Source of the DNA: Ooceraea biroi
Taxonomy: Eukaryota; Arthropoda; Insecta; Hymenoptera; Formicidae
Direction: 5' to 3'
NCBI RefSeq assembly: GCF_003672135.1
Contig: NC_039507.1
Coordinates: 18,344,278 to 18,408,277 of the forward strand
Length of the DNA stretch: 64,000 bases
Made by a program: the position numbers and the translations under genes. Positions 23,301-34,808 of this stretch are shown here, in pieces. The notes beneath the pieces were generated by a model. The model did no database searches. It had not been told where the DNA came from and was given only the letters and a program-made list of their open reading frames with translations. Each line of letters starts with the position of its first letter. Position 1 is the stretch's first letter.

Positions 23301-24516
23301 CTGATCCGTGTAAGAAGAATCTGTGACCAAAAGCTGCACACGGTGAGCAATAAATACATGGTGAATATGATACACCATACTTTCCAAGAAAATGCTTTTG
23401 CTACCCACATGCTGTCGTACATTCCGTCATAACGAAAGTAGAATCGGTGACTATAAAAGTATTTTAAGAGTATTATAACAATTTGTGGCATAATTAAATT
23501 TATGAAAAATGATCTTTTATCATTTTATCATCAAAGTCAAACTTAAGACATCGCTTTTTCTCAAGTCATGTATTTTTTTATAAGTACTAAAGGAATAGTA
23601 GTAAATTAAAAAAAACCAAACTTTTCATAAATTCTAAATTATTCAAAATACCCGCTTAGCCATAACGGCATTGTAAATTAAGTATCATTAAGGCGGAAAG
23701 AAAATGCTTCAAGCTTTGGTATCGCATCGGTTTCATTACGAGAAATTATGTCTAACAATCCACTCTGAAAACTCATATTATGATGCGATAACTGTGATTG
23801 TGTTAATCCCATACCAAGACTGTTTACATTTGTTTTCACTGGCTGCAATCTAAAATTATGCACTTTTTATTAGTATTTCATATCAGTTTTTTTATAGCAA
23901 TTGACCATATAAAAGTAGGTTGTATGTAACAGTAGGTTTACAATCTAATCTGCGCAAACTTACGTAAAGTTTAATACTTGAGAGAGGAGGGTCCATACGT
24001 CACCACAGATTCCTGTAACTTTTGTATTGTTATCATAGAATTGAAGATAATGTTCTTCCTGAAACGTGCAATCAACAATTATCTCATTCGGTGTGTTAAT
24101 TTACACACCTCTTATTACATAATTACTCATTAAATTTTTTCTTTTTTATAATCCTGTTTCTTTATAGAGTGAATAGAATCTTTAGGTGGCAAAAATTCGA
24201 GTGCTGCATAAAATTAAACCTATTATAAAGCTATTGGATTGTCCAGAAAGTCCGTGCCGACTTTTTCAACAGAAATCAAACGTAAAACTTTGTAAAGAAT
24301 TAACACAACATAACTATTTCATACACTTTGAATGTCTATAGAAGCTTTATCGAAGCGTACCTCAAAAGCTGTTAGAGTCAAGTTCTGCAGCTGGAAATTG
24401 TGAGTTTCCAGTTCTCGACTTTGCTTAAGACGTTCCTGTTGTAACATGGCATATACAAGCACACTAGAAATTGACACGAAGGTCTCCTGCATCTTGTTCC
24501 AAATCACGCCATTCAT
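20355..24516 (-). pseudogene. Ionotropic receptor pseudogene IR-C
   Basis: Close tandem duplicate of IR-D with the same seven-exon plan: 24516-24361, 24058-23964, 23849-23652, 23450-23233, 22855-21217 (split by a transposon), 21013-20755 and 20574-20355. Three independent lesions are visible. Exon 3 has an in-frame TAA (about 23678) where IR-D reads through. Exon 5 contains the 1.4-kb foldback element at 21281-22692, although its flanking halves are otherwise in frame. Exon 6 carries a net 2-bp insertion near 20900 relative to IR-D, so its length is 259 instead of 257 bp and the frame runs into a stop. Exons 1, 2, 4 and 7 remain well conserved, including the splice sites, so decay is recent. 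The M1, M2 and M3 segments are still recognisable. Confidence 0.88.
21281..22692. mobile_element. 1.4-kb foldback-like element inserted in IR-C exon 5
   Basis: Two long arms (about 21281-21955 and 21956-22692) are reverse complements nearly to the centre. Termini are GGGTCAGTAAAG / CTTTACTGACCC. The flanks TTAATTACG and TTAATTATG look like a 9-bp target duplication with one change. The arms contain direct copies of an approximately 200-bp unit (with GAACTCGTCG and TGGAAGCCC motifs), one and a half on the left and two on the right, plus a small inner hairpin GCTTCCAGCTTC...GAAGCTGGAAGC. There is no coding capacity. A 9-bp duplication with long arms suggests a Mutator- or Merlin-like or foldback origin; the superfamily is not settled. 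Confidence 0.85.
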
Positions 24517-25961
24517 TTTTTTAGATAATGGTGAGAGTCTATAACATGAGAAACTGTAACAGTCTCACAAACACATTTTGTGCGCGCTTTAATAATATAT
24601 GTATCAGTTATTATTTTAATGCATTGTACAATTGTAATGTTATTATTTTAATGCATTATACAATTGTAGCAGAAATAATCACGTTAATCATGTTTCTGCG
24701 ATCACTATCCAAGATCTTAAAATAAGATAAATAAGATATAAATAAGAGAAAAAACTGTTTCTCACGTGCTACTCTAAATAATATCATTTCCCAAAATTTC
24801 CATATGCATGTGCCAGTTCATAAAGCATTGAGTTTTAATCGAAGAAATAAAAATGTGTTAATTGAATCGACACAGCATCTATCGATTATAGCGATTATAT
24901 TTTGATTTCAGGGTATTAGATCGAATCGAAGATTTTTCACGACACATTTCGTTCACGTCATTTCTGCGGTTAATTAATTGTAGTTTTTATCACGATTTGC
25001 AAGATATATGACTATCTTTTTCCATTCAAGCTATTGGATGTCTTGATGGCGCGTTGATACGTTATCATTGTAAAATCGTACGAAGGCAGAAGCGATCGGG
25101 GTCAGCATATACATCGTGATTTTATAGGCGAAACATGTGAAGCTATAATTACACGTTATGGATATTATCTCTATGCCCAACGTAGTTTATAGAGTGTAGA
25201 TAAGAATATAATCATCCCAAGAATATTCATCCCAAGTTTTCACACCATTCCTTAATGCATATTAAAGGTATAAGATTTAAAAGACGTTAGGTAGAATAAA
25301 TTAACAATATACGATCATACGGCAAATAAAGCTTCACTGCAGAATATGTTAAATGTTAATCATGTCAAATGTTATACAATTTACATATTGCAAATAAACT
25401 GATAATTACTATATATTAATTTCTAATGTCAAGTAGAATAAAAACATAAGTTGTACACAGAAGAAATATATAATCTTGTAAGTTTTGTGTTTCAAAGCGA
25501 TATAATAAATTAACATTTGAAATGTATGTACATATGAAAATGACTTAATCAACTTACAGTCAATTAATCATTATTTGTTTATCTCAATAGCGAAATTAAT
25601 TATTAAATACGATGCGACGATAATTCTTCATATATTAATAAATAAAAATAATTAAATACATTATTTTTAATGTAAACGATTAACGATTAATGTAATTGAT
25701 ATATATAAGAAATGAAGAAAATTACCATTATAATAAACATTCACAAATAATTATATTTTATTAGTTATTGCAATTCCAATTATTACAATTATTAGCATTG
25801 TTCATTGCGAGTAATAATATAACAGCATTTGCAGCCAAATATATATTAATTATTCTATGCAAGATAAATTTATATTCACAGATGTGGGAAAATGAATTCT
25901 CAGTAGAGTATGTTTGCACACATACATATTTCGCACATATATAACATCAATAAAAATATAA
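24517..25961. other. IR-C upstream flank / IR-D downstream flank
   Basis: No gene. Its importance is as a reference: 24725-25352 matches 28925-29997 upstream of IR-D (after removing a MITE). 25353 to about 25620 matches 45480 to about 45760. It therefore shows the uninterrupted arrangement of the duplicated IR upstream region. Confidence 0.7.
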
Positions 25962-28763
25962 TTATAATCGCTTGAGTGTACAAGCATATACAACTTTTTC
26001 GATTATGAGTACAACTAAAGCTGCTACCACACCGCTACACAGCACCCCAATCATCACAAGAATCTGATCCATCCTGATCGCTTCAATTTTAGTGACTTTA
26101 ATGATATTATTGTCAGTTTCCTGTTGTAACCAGTCGTGTCTTAAAAGATTCAGCAGTCCGGTTTCGATTAATTTCAATATCCTATATGCAAACAAATTTA
26201 CGTCTTCATATAATAGACGAACATAATGCATTGTTATTGCTGTAGACACGTAATCGCTTGTTATATGTTAATAAATGCAAGACATTTCTCGATATATCCT
26301 ATTTAATATATAATATTATATTTAATATCCTATTTAATATATTATATTATCATATACTGATATTTGTCTACCCGAGATTGATGCTCCTGGTGTATTTAAA
26401 CTTCCGCGAGAGGCCAGATGCTATATATGATTGTATAGCGTGTTTTGTTCCCGTTACAGTCAAATCACACATAAGTTGTTTTCTTGCATAGTACTCCTCT
26501 TCAGGTAGATATAAAACATATACGTCTCTTTGCGTGGAACATGCTAATATATGCATTTCATCAACTGTAGAGGCACTGACGAAGCGTCCCGTCTTCCTTG
26601 CTGCCGCATAAGCTCCGAAAGGCATTATCTATATGAGTTTTAAATAGTAAATATTTAAACGTACACGAAATGAATCTTTAATACATGAAATGTTATTACA
26701 CGTAATTAACACGTAATTAATTTTAACAATTAATAAATTAATTAAGATTTAATTAATTAATTAAGATTACTTAATTAAAATTTTTTATGTATAATTATGT
26801 TATCAAGTATACATATATTTATACAGTACCTTAAATATCATTTCTGCGACAGAACCATTTAGAGAGACAATCTTGTAATGTTTAGTATTATTTACGAGAG
26901 AGTCCACATCATCGAATGGCGGTTCAAGAATTCGTTTTGTCATATAAATAAACAGCACAGCTCCATAGGCCATTGATAATATAGAACAGAAGAGACCCAG
27001 TGATGTTTCTAATATTCTTGATCTTCCATTAAGGGCATCAGGAATGTAGCCTGTTATATTCTTAAATTAATTATTCTTCGTGATCATTGTTATTGAACTA
27101 ATCTGCTTGTTTACTTATATATTGGTTAAATATCCAATATAATTTTATCCAATATAAAGATTTTGATTGCAAGAAGCGATATTTATATTTGTATACAATA
27201 TTATTCATTTCGGATGATTACTATATGTACTGATCACAGTTAGAATCTACTATTTCAGTTATACAAGTTTAAAATTATGAATCTTTAAAAGAGAGGAAAT
27301 ATATACATGATTTGCGAATGTGTAGTATATACAGCAAATATAATCAATATTTGAATAATAGCTGCACAGCTATTTTTTGTCTTTTAATTTCATTAATTCC
27401 ATAATGTATATAATTGCTGAAAATAAAGAACAGGAACAAAGTGTTAAAATTAATAATTACTGAAATAATGATTATTCATACTTTGATTGCAGAGCATTCC
27501 AAAATTATAAAAAATATGTTCGTTGAAGGTTGTACTTTTGTGTTTATCTCTGATCCGTGTAAGAAGAATCTGTGACCAAAAGCTGCACACGGTGAGCAAT
27601 AAAAGCGTGGTGAATATGATGAACCATACTTTCCAAGAAAATGCTTTTGTTACCCACATGCTGTCGTATATTCCATCATAACGAAAGAATAATCGGTGAC
27701 TATAAAATTATTTTAAGAATATTATAACAATTTGTGGCAGAACTAAATCTACGAAAAATCGTCTTTCATTTCATTATCAAATTCAAATTTATTCATTAGG
27801 ATTAGGATTTACTCTTTCTCAGAAGGCACGTATTTTTCTACAAGTACTAGAGGAGTACTAGTAAATTTAAAACCAAAATTTTAATAAATTATTCAAATAC
27901 CTGCTCAGCCATAACGGCATTGTAAATTGTAAATCAGTAAGGTGATTAGAAAATGCTTCAAGCTTAGGTATCGCATCGGTTTCATTATTAGAAATTGTGT
28001 CTAACAATCCCACCTGATAACTCATATTATATTTCCTCAAAAATTCCTGAGTAGTTTTGGTCAAACCGAGACTGTTAAAATTTGATTTCACTGGCTGCAA
28101 TCTAAAATTATGAATTTTTTATTAGGATTCGATATCAGTTTTATTATAGCACTTAACAGTAATATGACAGTGTAGGTTGTTTTTCCGATCTAATCTGTGC
28201 AAACTTACGTAAAGTTTAATACTTGAGCGAGGAGGGTCCATACATCACCACAGATTCCTGTAACTTTTGTATTGTTATCGTAGAATTGAAGATAATGTTT
28301 TTCCTGAAACGTGCAATCAACAATTATCTAATTCTGTGTGTAAATTTACACACCTCTTATTACATAATTACTCATTAAATGCTTTCTTTTTAATAATCCT
28401 GTTTCTTTATAGAGTGAATAGAATCTTTAGGTGGCAAAAATTCGAGTGCTGCATAAAATTAAACCTATTATAAAGCTATTGGATTGACTAGGAAGTCCGT
28501 ACCGACTTTTTCAGCAAAATTCAAATGTAAAATTCTTTGTTAGGAATTAATATAACATAAAGATTCCATACACTTTGAATGTCTATAGAAGCGTTATCGA
28601 AGCGTACCTCAAAAGCTGTCAGAGTCAAGTTCTGAAGCTGGAAATTGTGAGTTTCCAGTTCTCGACTTTGCTTAAGACGTTCCTGTTGTAACATGGCATA
28701 TACAGGCACACTAGAAATTGGCACAAAGGTCTCCTGCATCTTATTCCAAATTACGCCATTCAT
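25962..28763 (-). CDS. Divergent ionotropic receptor IR-D (intact)
   Basis: Seven exons fit in frame: 28763-28608, 28303-28209, 28101-27901, 27699-27482, 27050-26830, 26628-26372 and 26181-25962 (about 455 residues). Order: LETHNFQLQNLTLTAFE (36-52), S1 with NNTKVTGICGDVWTLLAQVL (about 60-80) and LLDTISNNETDAIPKLEAF, M1 about 175-193, pore beginning NQS about 222-224, M2 about 241-260, then PPFDDVDSL. S2 carries VSASTVDEMHILAC, and M3 about 422-443 is followed by Glu-Lys. No stop or frameshift was found, in contrast to its twin IR-C. The ATG used is conserved in IR-A and IR-C, but no signal peptide is visible, so a 5' exon may exist. Ligand and expression are unknown. Confidence 0.86.
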
Positions 28764-28945
28764 TTTTTTAGACAATGATGAGAGTTTGTAAAATCAGGAA
28801 CTGTAATAGTTGCCTTACGAACGCGCTTATAATATATGTCTGTTATTAGTTTAATGCATTGTAAAATTGTAATGCCTTGTAGTTGGAATAATCACGCTAG
28901 TTATGATGTTTCTGCGATTACTATCCAAGATCGTAAAATAAGATA

Positions 28946-29381
28946 TACAGGGTGTCCCAGACCTACCGTACCACCGGTTAATGGTAGATTCCTGAGGTGA
29001 TTCTGAGACGAATGTTGCTCTTGCAAAATGTCGAGGGTGGCGTAGTTTCGGTGCTACAAAAGATCGTAGTTATCCTATCCTTGTGCAGAATTTTCCCGCG
29101 TTCAGTGACGGTGGATCGAAGGGGTCCCGCGCATCGCGCACACTTCAATTTGATCTTAATTTTTCGCGGCTGTTCAAATTGAAGCGTGCGCGATGCGCGG
29201 GACCCCTTCGACCCACCGTCACTGAACGCGGGAAAATTCCACACAAGGATAGGATAACTACAACCCTTCGTAGCGCCGAAACTACGCCACCCTCGACATT
29301 TTGCAAGAGCAACATTCGTCTCAGAATCACCTCAGGAATCTACCATTAACCGGTGGTACGGTAGGTCTGGGACACCCTGTA
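28946..29381. mobile_element. 436-bp palindromic MITE, CAGGGTGTCCCAGACC ends (copy 1)
   Basis: Nearly the entire element is one large palindrome ending in CAGGGTGTCCCAGACC / GGTCTGGGACACCCTG. Its central part is unusually GC-rich for this locus (AAGGGGTCCCGCGCATCGCG). It lies upstream of IR-D and is absent from the corresponding position upstream of IR-C, so it inserted after that duplication. A second copy of equal length is at 35240-35675. The open frames across it are products of the palindrome. Confidence 0.9.
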
Positions 29382-29997
29382 TAAGAGATAAATTAGAGAA
29401 AAAACTGTTTCTCACGTGCTACTCTAAATAATATCGCTTCCTGAAAATTTCCATGCATGTGCCACAGTTCTTAAAGTATTGATTTTCAAATGAAGAAATA
29501 AAAATGTGTTAATACATCGCATCGATACAGCGTCGATCGATTATTTATATTTTGATGTTAGAATATTAGATCGAATCGAAGATATTTCACGGCACATTTC
29601 GTTCATGGTATTTGTCCGCGGCTAATCAATTTTTAGTTCCTATATTATGATTTGCAGGATACATGACTTATATCTTTTTCCGCCCAGGCTACTGGATGTC
29701 TTGATGGCGCGTTGATACGTTATCACTATAAAATCGTGCAAAGGTAGATCTATCGGGGTCAGCATATACATGACATCGTGATTTTATAGGTGAAACATGT
29801 AAAGCTATAATTACACATTATGGGTATTATCTGTATGCATAATGTAGTTTATAGAGTATAGATAAGAATGTAATTCATCCTCAGTTTCCACACCATTGCT
29901 TAATGGATATGAAAGGTACAGGATTTAAAAGACGTTAAGTAGAATAAATTAACAATGTACGATTATATAAATAAAGTTTCCCTTCAGATTATGTTAA

Positions 29998-30352
29998 GGA
30001 GGCTGGTTGCTCAAATAAAAATGATAAGAATTAGTTCATATTTATGGAGGATATTCGTCTATGCGAATCTGTCGTCCATACCAAACTTAAAGACGATTGT
30101 CTGCACGGTTGTCGAATAATTAATTATTGAAGTTATACTTTTATACATGGGCAACATAGCAAAAATGTTACGATACCTGTAATTTAATTCTCGAAAACGT
30201 GTTAAAAATGATAAGAATAATGCGTCGATTATTTGACAATTCTTTTCAGAAAATTGTGATACGAAAATTCGTTTGCTTTGTATATCTTGCTCTGATTAAA
30301 TTAGGACCCCATTGGCGCCCATTATCATGGCCGAAAAAAATGCGACATTGCC
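29998..30352 (+). mobile_element. Truncated TTAA MITE (GGAGG ends) at the left edge of the 15.5-kb block
   Basis: Starts directly after TTAA (29994-29997) with GGAGGCTGGTTGCTC. It matches the reverse complement of the complete copy at 44998-45475 for about 355 bp and ends abruptly near GCGACATTGCC. TTAA flanks and GG-starting termini suggest a piggyBac-like origin. Confidence 0.75.
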
Positions 30353-31275
30353 GCTTCTCTATTCAACGAATAAAGATATTTTAAACGCAATACTAATTTC
30401 TATAATAATAATTTCTATTTCAGACTTGATAAACAATATAATGCCTCATTTGAGACATGCGCACTTTATTTCGTGATATGTCAAATGTGCCGACCAAGAA
30501 TTGCGCACTTGGATATATAATTATATACTGTGATATTGCATAGACCAAAACTTTTTTATATTAGACTACTATATGTAGCCATATGTCTACTTAGGTATAA
30601 GCACACACTTTGTAATCTTATGTGGCGCATATGCGAAATAGAGTAGGTATAGCAGATACTGTTTCAGGACATAAATATATTATCAGTTTGTAAGAAGTTT
30701 GCAATCTAGTATATTATATAGAAATCCGTCCTAGTAATAGTGTACTTGTCTATATATTTGTTTAAATGTTTGTATCTATATGTTTCAATATTACACACAT
30801 TTTATATTTATTATATTTTATTTTATTTATTGCATTTTATTTTATGACATATGCGTAAGGTGCAAAACTATGTGTGTGACATACACTACGACATATGTGT
30901 AGCATTCTTAACTTCACGAAATGGCACTTTTAAGTTTTTAATAGCTTATTATCGAGCAACATTTCGAGCAATTTCATAAATATGTTTTTGCATATAAGAA
31001 CGAATGAATATACATTTAAATCTGTCGTGAATAAATTTTTATGCCCTATATTTAGAACGCGCTTACAACATTGAGTTATATACATACTGGAGCCTTCAAG
31101 GAGGGGGTAGCTCAATTTCGAGAAAGAAGCCAGTATTGCGTAGGTATTCCTGTCCTAACGTAAAGCCTGTGCTGAAAAGAGAAAGAGATACCTATATACG
31201 CAAGGATAGCTATCGCTATCCTTGAGCCGCAAGCTGCTTATAGGCTCGTGTAGGGAAGGCTCTCTCCTATATGTG
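30353..31275. other. Unassigned AT-rich DNA
   Basis: No exon, RNA gene or element end was recognised. It lies between the truncated TTAA MITE and a 403-bp MITE. Confidence 0.4.
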
Positions 31276-31678
31276 TGCAGGGTGTAATTTAATTCGCGCC
31301 CACTATTTACCGAGTGATGTTTCTTATGAAAAACTGAGTCGAAAAGTCCTGCATGATTGTTTTCTATAATGTTTAATAAAGTGGTAATTATTGAGTAAAG
31401 TCAAACCAATCAATGCTTAATTCTTTAGAAATATACACGTCTGAAAAGTCACTGCTTAACAACAAAAACGCAGCGGTGGCGTACTCACGAACACTACCAG
31501 ACGATCGACTCCCAGACGTACTTCCGGCTAAAGATCGGCGCTGATTGGATTGACATTACTCAATAATTACTACTTTAGTAAACATTATAGAAAAAAATGA
31601 TTCAGGACTTTTCGACTCAGTTTTTCATGAGAAACATCACTGTGTCAATAGTGGGTGCGAATTAAATTACACCCTGTA
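31276..31678. mobile_element. 403-bp MITE with CAGGGTGTAATTTAATTC ends
   Basis: CAGGGTGTAATTTAATTCGC at the left matches GCGAATTAAATTACACCCTG at the right. The subterminal arms (ACATCACTG / GAGTGATGT, GACTCAGTTTTTCAT) extend the pairing to over 100 bp. It lies just upstream of the FBXO21-like start codon. Confidence 0.85.
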
Positions 31679-32081
31679 TAGCTCAATGGCTTACAACGAT
31701 ACAAGCGCCTCTAGAACTTCTAGAAGTGGCTTGAAAACCACTTGATTGGCTGAAAAGTCACACTGAAAGCTTTTTGTAAACGCGTGCTGAAAATAGGCCC
31801 ATTAGTGTCTACCACGTGGCTACTACAGGATAGATCGTTTCACAAACTTTATGCGTCACTGAGAATACTTGCAATGCACGTGTGAAATAAGAGTGTCGCT
31901 TCCAACACTGTGCTGTGGTATTCCAGTCGCTTTTATGCATTTAAGTGACAATCTACGGACCAGTGCAATTACTAGTGTAATGCAAAATACATAAATTTCG
32001 TATACGTATCGTAGATTCATTTATATCATTTCTTTTTCTCACAATGGCAACAATAACGGATCTTCCCGTCGAAGTGATATA

Positions 32082-33183
32082 TACAGGGTGTCCCGGGTTT
32101 TAACCGACAAACTGCGGGAGTATATTCTACTAGTGGAAATAAGAAAAAATTCTTATATCGAGTTTGCTTAGAAATGCTTTATTACAAAGTTATAAACCAA
32201 TATTGAAAAGAAATATGAGATAAGTAACAACGAAACATAGTGTAGAATTTGGAAGGTCGAAGATGTTATGTTATGTGTATTCACATGTATTCATGTTCAC
32301 TATGTTGATACGATTCAGTATGATTGTTACTTTCACAACAGTAGCTGTTAGATTTCAATCGTCGTGTGAACTAGCAATTACTATCAGAATGCCAAAAGTG
32401 TTTTCAAATGAGGAATACACTGATATTCATTTCGTGTACGGATTCTGTGACGGAAATGCACGAGCTGCCGTACGAGAGTATCAACGTAGATTTCCTAACA
32501 GGAGAGTACCAGATAGTTCTGTGTTTAGTAATACCCATTTGCAATTACGTAATTTGGGTTCATTTCGACCTATGAATGAATATGATGATGTTCGTTCAGC
32601 TCTAAGACACCGACGACGCTCGGAAAGAATCTTAAATCTTCGCCAAAACAGCTGGATACAGTTAGACGGTTGTCCATCGCACTATGCTAGACAAGTTAGA
32701 AACTGGTTAGATGAACATTACGCTCATAGGTGGATTGGTCGAGGAGGACCGGTTTTCTGGCCTCCAAGATCGCCCGATTTAACGCCTCTTGATTTTTATT
32801 TATGGGCAACTTTAAAAAATAAAGTTTACAGTACAGAAGTAATCTCGCTTGAAGATTTAAAGCAACGAATTACTAATTCAGTTACTGAGATGCAACAACA
32901 TTTTCAGGAATGTCGTACTGTAACAAATTCTGTACCACGTCGATGTCTAGCTTGTATCGATGTGCAAGGACAACATTTTGAAATGCGTCACTAAATCATT
33001 GCGTAGATAATTTTTATTTTTGTGAAAAAATCCGTTGTTACTTATCTCATATTTCTTTTCAATATTGGTTTATAACTTTGTAATAAAGCATTTCTAAGCA
33101 AACTCGATATAAGAATTTTTTCTTATTTCCACTAGTAGAATATGCTCCCGCAGTTTGTCGGTTAAAACCCGGGACACCCTGTA
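32082..33183 (+). mobile_element. CAGGGTGTCCCGGG mariner-type element, 1102 bp, inside the F-box exon
   Basis: Same length and nearly the same sequence as the copy at 16317-17418, with intact CAGGGTGTCCCGGG ends on both sides and TATA flanks. It separates the F-box codons ending VEVI from those starting ILDF. Confidence 0.93.
32263..32994 (+). CDS. Internally deleted mariner-type transposase, second copy
   Basis: 243 residues, differing from the 16.5-kb copy by one visible residue (Thr for Arg in the N-terminal extension). It keeps the helix-turn-helix region and the last two catalytic aspartates but lacks the first. The same internal deletion in both copies means the deleted form itself was copied, probably with help from a full-length element elsewhere. 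Confidence 0.8.
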   Translation: MLCYVYSHVFMFTMLIRFSMIVTFTTVAVRFQSSCELAITIRMPKVFSNEEYTDIHFVYGFCDGNARAAVREYQRRFPNRRVPDSSVFSNTHLQLRNLGSFRPMNEYDDVRSALRHRRRSERILNLRQNSWIQLDGCPSHYARQVRNWLDEHYAHRWIGRGGPVFWPPRSPDLTPLDFYLWATLKNKVYSTEVISLEDLKQRITNSVTEMQQHFQECRTVTNSVPRRCLACIDVQGQHFEMRH

Positions 33184-33522
33184 TAATTCTGGATTTTGAC
33201 AATATCAGTGTTCAAGATTTTGCAAATTTTTCCTCCACGTGCAAGCATTTTTATAAAATGCTATACCCCAGCTTATTTTGTCGACGAAAGTTCGATCAGA
33301 GGTATTTTCTATTTCCTTGTATTAAATTTAATTAAAAATTTTAATCAAGATTATGATACCAAGTTTCAACGGTATGTCATCCCGAGCAGAAATGAAATCA
33401 GGTATGCCCTATGTATGGTTAGGGCCTGATTAGGAGGCAGTAAGGTATGTCCTAATAAGACATTCCCGACATTTGCCTGATCCGGTGCGCAACAGAAGTT
33501 ACGTTTTAAAACATTTTTCAGG

Positions 33523-33675
33523 TATATCTTACACGGGCCTGATTTCCTTATCCCTATCATTGCCCTATAAGGGTATTTCTTACACGGACCTGATTTTCTT
33601 ATCCCTATCATTACCCTATAAGGGTATTTCTTACACGGACCTGATTTCCTTATCCCTATCATTTCCCTCTTATAG
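33523..33675. repeat. 51-bp tandem repeat, three units
   Basis: Units start at 33523, 33574 and 33625 (consensus start TATTTCTTACACGGACCTGA) and differ at a few positions. The repeat creates parallel open frames that are not genes. Confidence 0.9.
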
Positions 33676-34369
33676 GATTTGATAAATGTTAGCCTGATCA
33701 TTTTACTTGGAACTGTAAGATCTTGAAAATTATCATTTTGTATACTACTCTGTAATGCGACTCGTTATCGATTTTCGGTATCGATAACTAGCGACAGAAA
33801 AGACACGATCTTGGAGAAAACCGCTCGCTACACTCACAGGTTGTCGCTACCTAGACAGCACATAATACTAAAAGTTAGCGGAAAGACGTCTTTTATAAAT
33901 TATCTTTTTGGCAAAGCGAAAAGATGTCTGGAAGACATATATCTTTTCATCTTACCGAAAAAGACAACGTAAAAAAGATATCTTTTCGTCATCTTTTTTA
34001 TGATGTCTTTACCGACATAGCATAAAGACATATTAAAGATATCTTTTCAGCCAATCAACAAAAACCATTTTTACTTTATATTATTATTTTATAATTATAT
34101 TAAACACCAAAATAAATTGATTAAAGAGTAAGAACTGTTTTATCGTACTTGCAAAATAAAGGTCATCACACATAAAATTCAATGATGTATTTTTTACGTT
34201 TCCACATAAACGAAAAATGTATTTTAATAAATTGATTCGAAATTATATACTTAATGTAGAAAGAATAGTAATTTCTACTTAATTTGCGAGTATTAATTAT
34301 TTTTATATCATATACATTTCAATGTACTCGATTATGGAACAATAAGAGACAAAAATCAACACAGTGTGT

Positions 34370-34504
34370 TTCCCGCCTCTGATTCACCAAGTGACCGATA
34401 GATGGCCAGGTCAGGCGTGACGTTCTCACAAGTAACATTTGGTTAGCACCTTACAAATAACTATCTGGAAAACCGATCCGGTACTTTATTCTTCTCTTCT
34501 TTTG
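34370..34504. repeat. Conserved core block shared with 46597-46736
   Basis: About 135 bp including GACCGATAGATGGCCAGG, GTGACGTTCTC and AAAACCGATCC. It recurs in reverse complement inside the element at 46.1-47.0 kb. Conservation is much higher than in the surrounding arms, so it is probably a functional or recently shared internal part. Confidence 0.75.
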
Positions 34505-34808
34505 GACTCTTACTTAGAACATATACTAGTAGTATATGTTCTAAAGACTCTATAGTTAACGATACTGAAAACTATTAATAACGAGAATCGCACTACTGAT
34601 ACCCTTACCAGTACCCTATTAGAAAATGTAAGGCACAGCAAGGGGCAGTCATAAGGTCCTAATAAGAAAAACCTGATCAGGCAATTTTAATTCTCGACGT
34701 TACATTTATGGTCGAGGCCCAACAAGGACTACCTGATGAGACCCTAATCAGGTGTTAGGGCATGTTTATTAGGTCCCTATTAGAACCCTTCTAAAATTTC
34801 TGCTCGGG

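Larger units (their letters stand above)
33381..34808. mobile_element. 1.4-kb element with CCCGAGCAGAAAT ends and iterated CCTGATCAGG-type motifs
   Basis: CCCGAGCAGAAAT at the left is matched by ATTTCTGCTCGGG at the right. Both arms consist of loosely repeated small palindromes (CCTGATTAGG, CCTAATAAG, CCTGATCAGG, CCCTATTAG). The interior holds a 51-bp tandem repeat, a block rich in AAGATATCTTTT preceded by CTAGACAGCACA (33851), and a conserved core at 34370-34504. The inner part may be a nested second element that lost its right end. It lies in the first intron of the FBXO21-like gene. Confidence 0.6.

Noticed and set aside
28764..28830. Hydrophobic stretch (LQFLILQTLIIV) just upstream of IR-D as its signal peptide
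   Set aside because: It is in a different frame from the mature protein, has no ATG in its frame after the last stop, and the matching place upstream of IR-C contains a stop.
28978..29349. Open frames on both strands encoding similar peptides (SRASRTLQF)
   Set aside because: The region is a single large palindrome (MITE), so both strands encode the same thing; no gene features.
33523..33675. Regular 51-bp repeats considered as a CRISPR-like array
   Set aside because: Units are contiguous with no unique spacers and the genome is eukaryotic.
33366..33701. 111-codon minus-strand and 69-codon plus-strand frames with repeated peptide units
   Set aside because: They are created by the 51-bp tandem repeat; its period is a multiple of three, so frames stay open on both strands.
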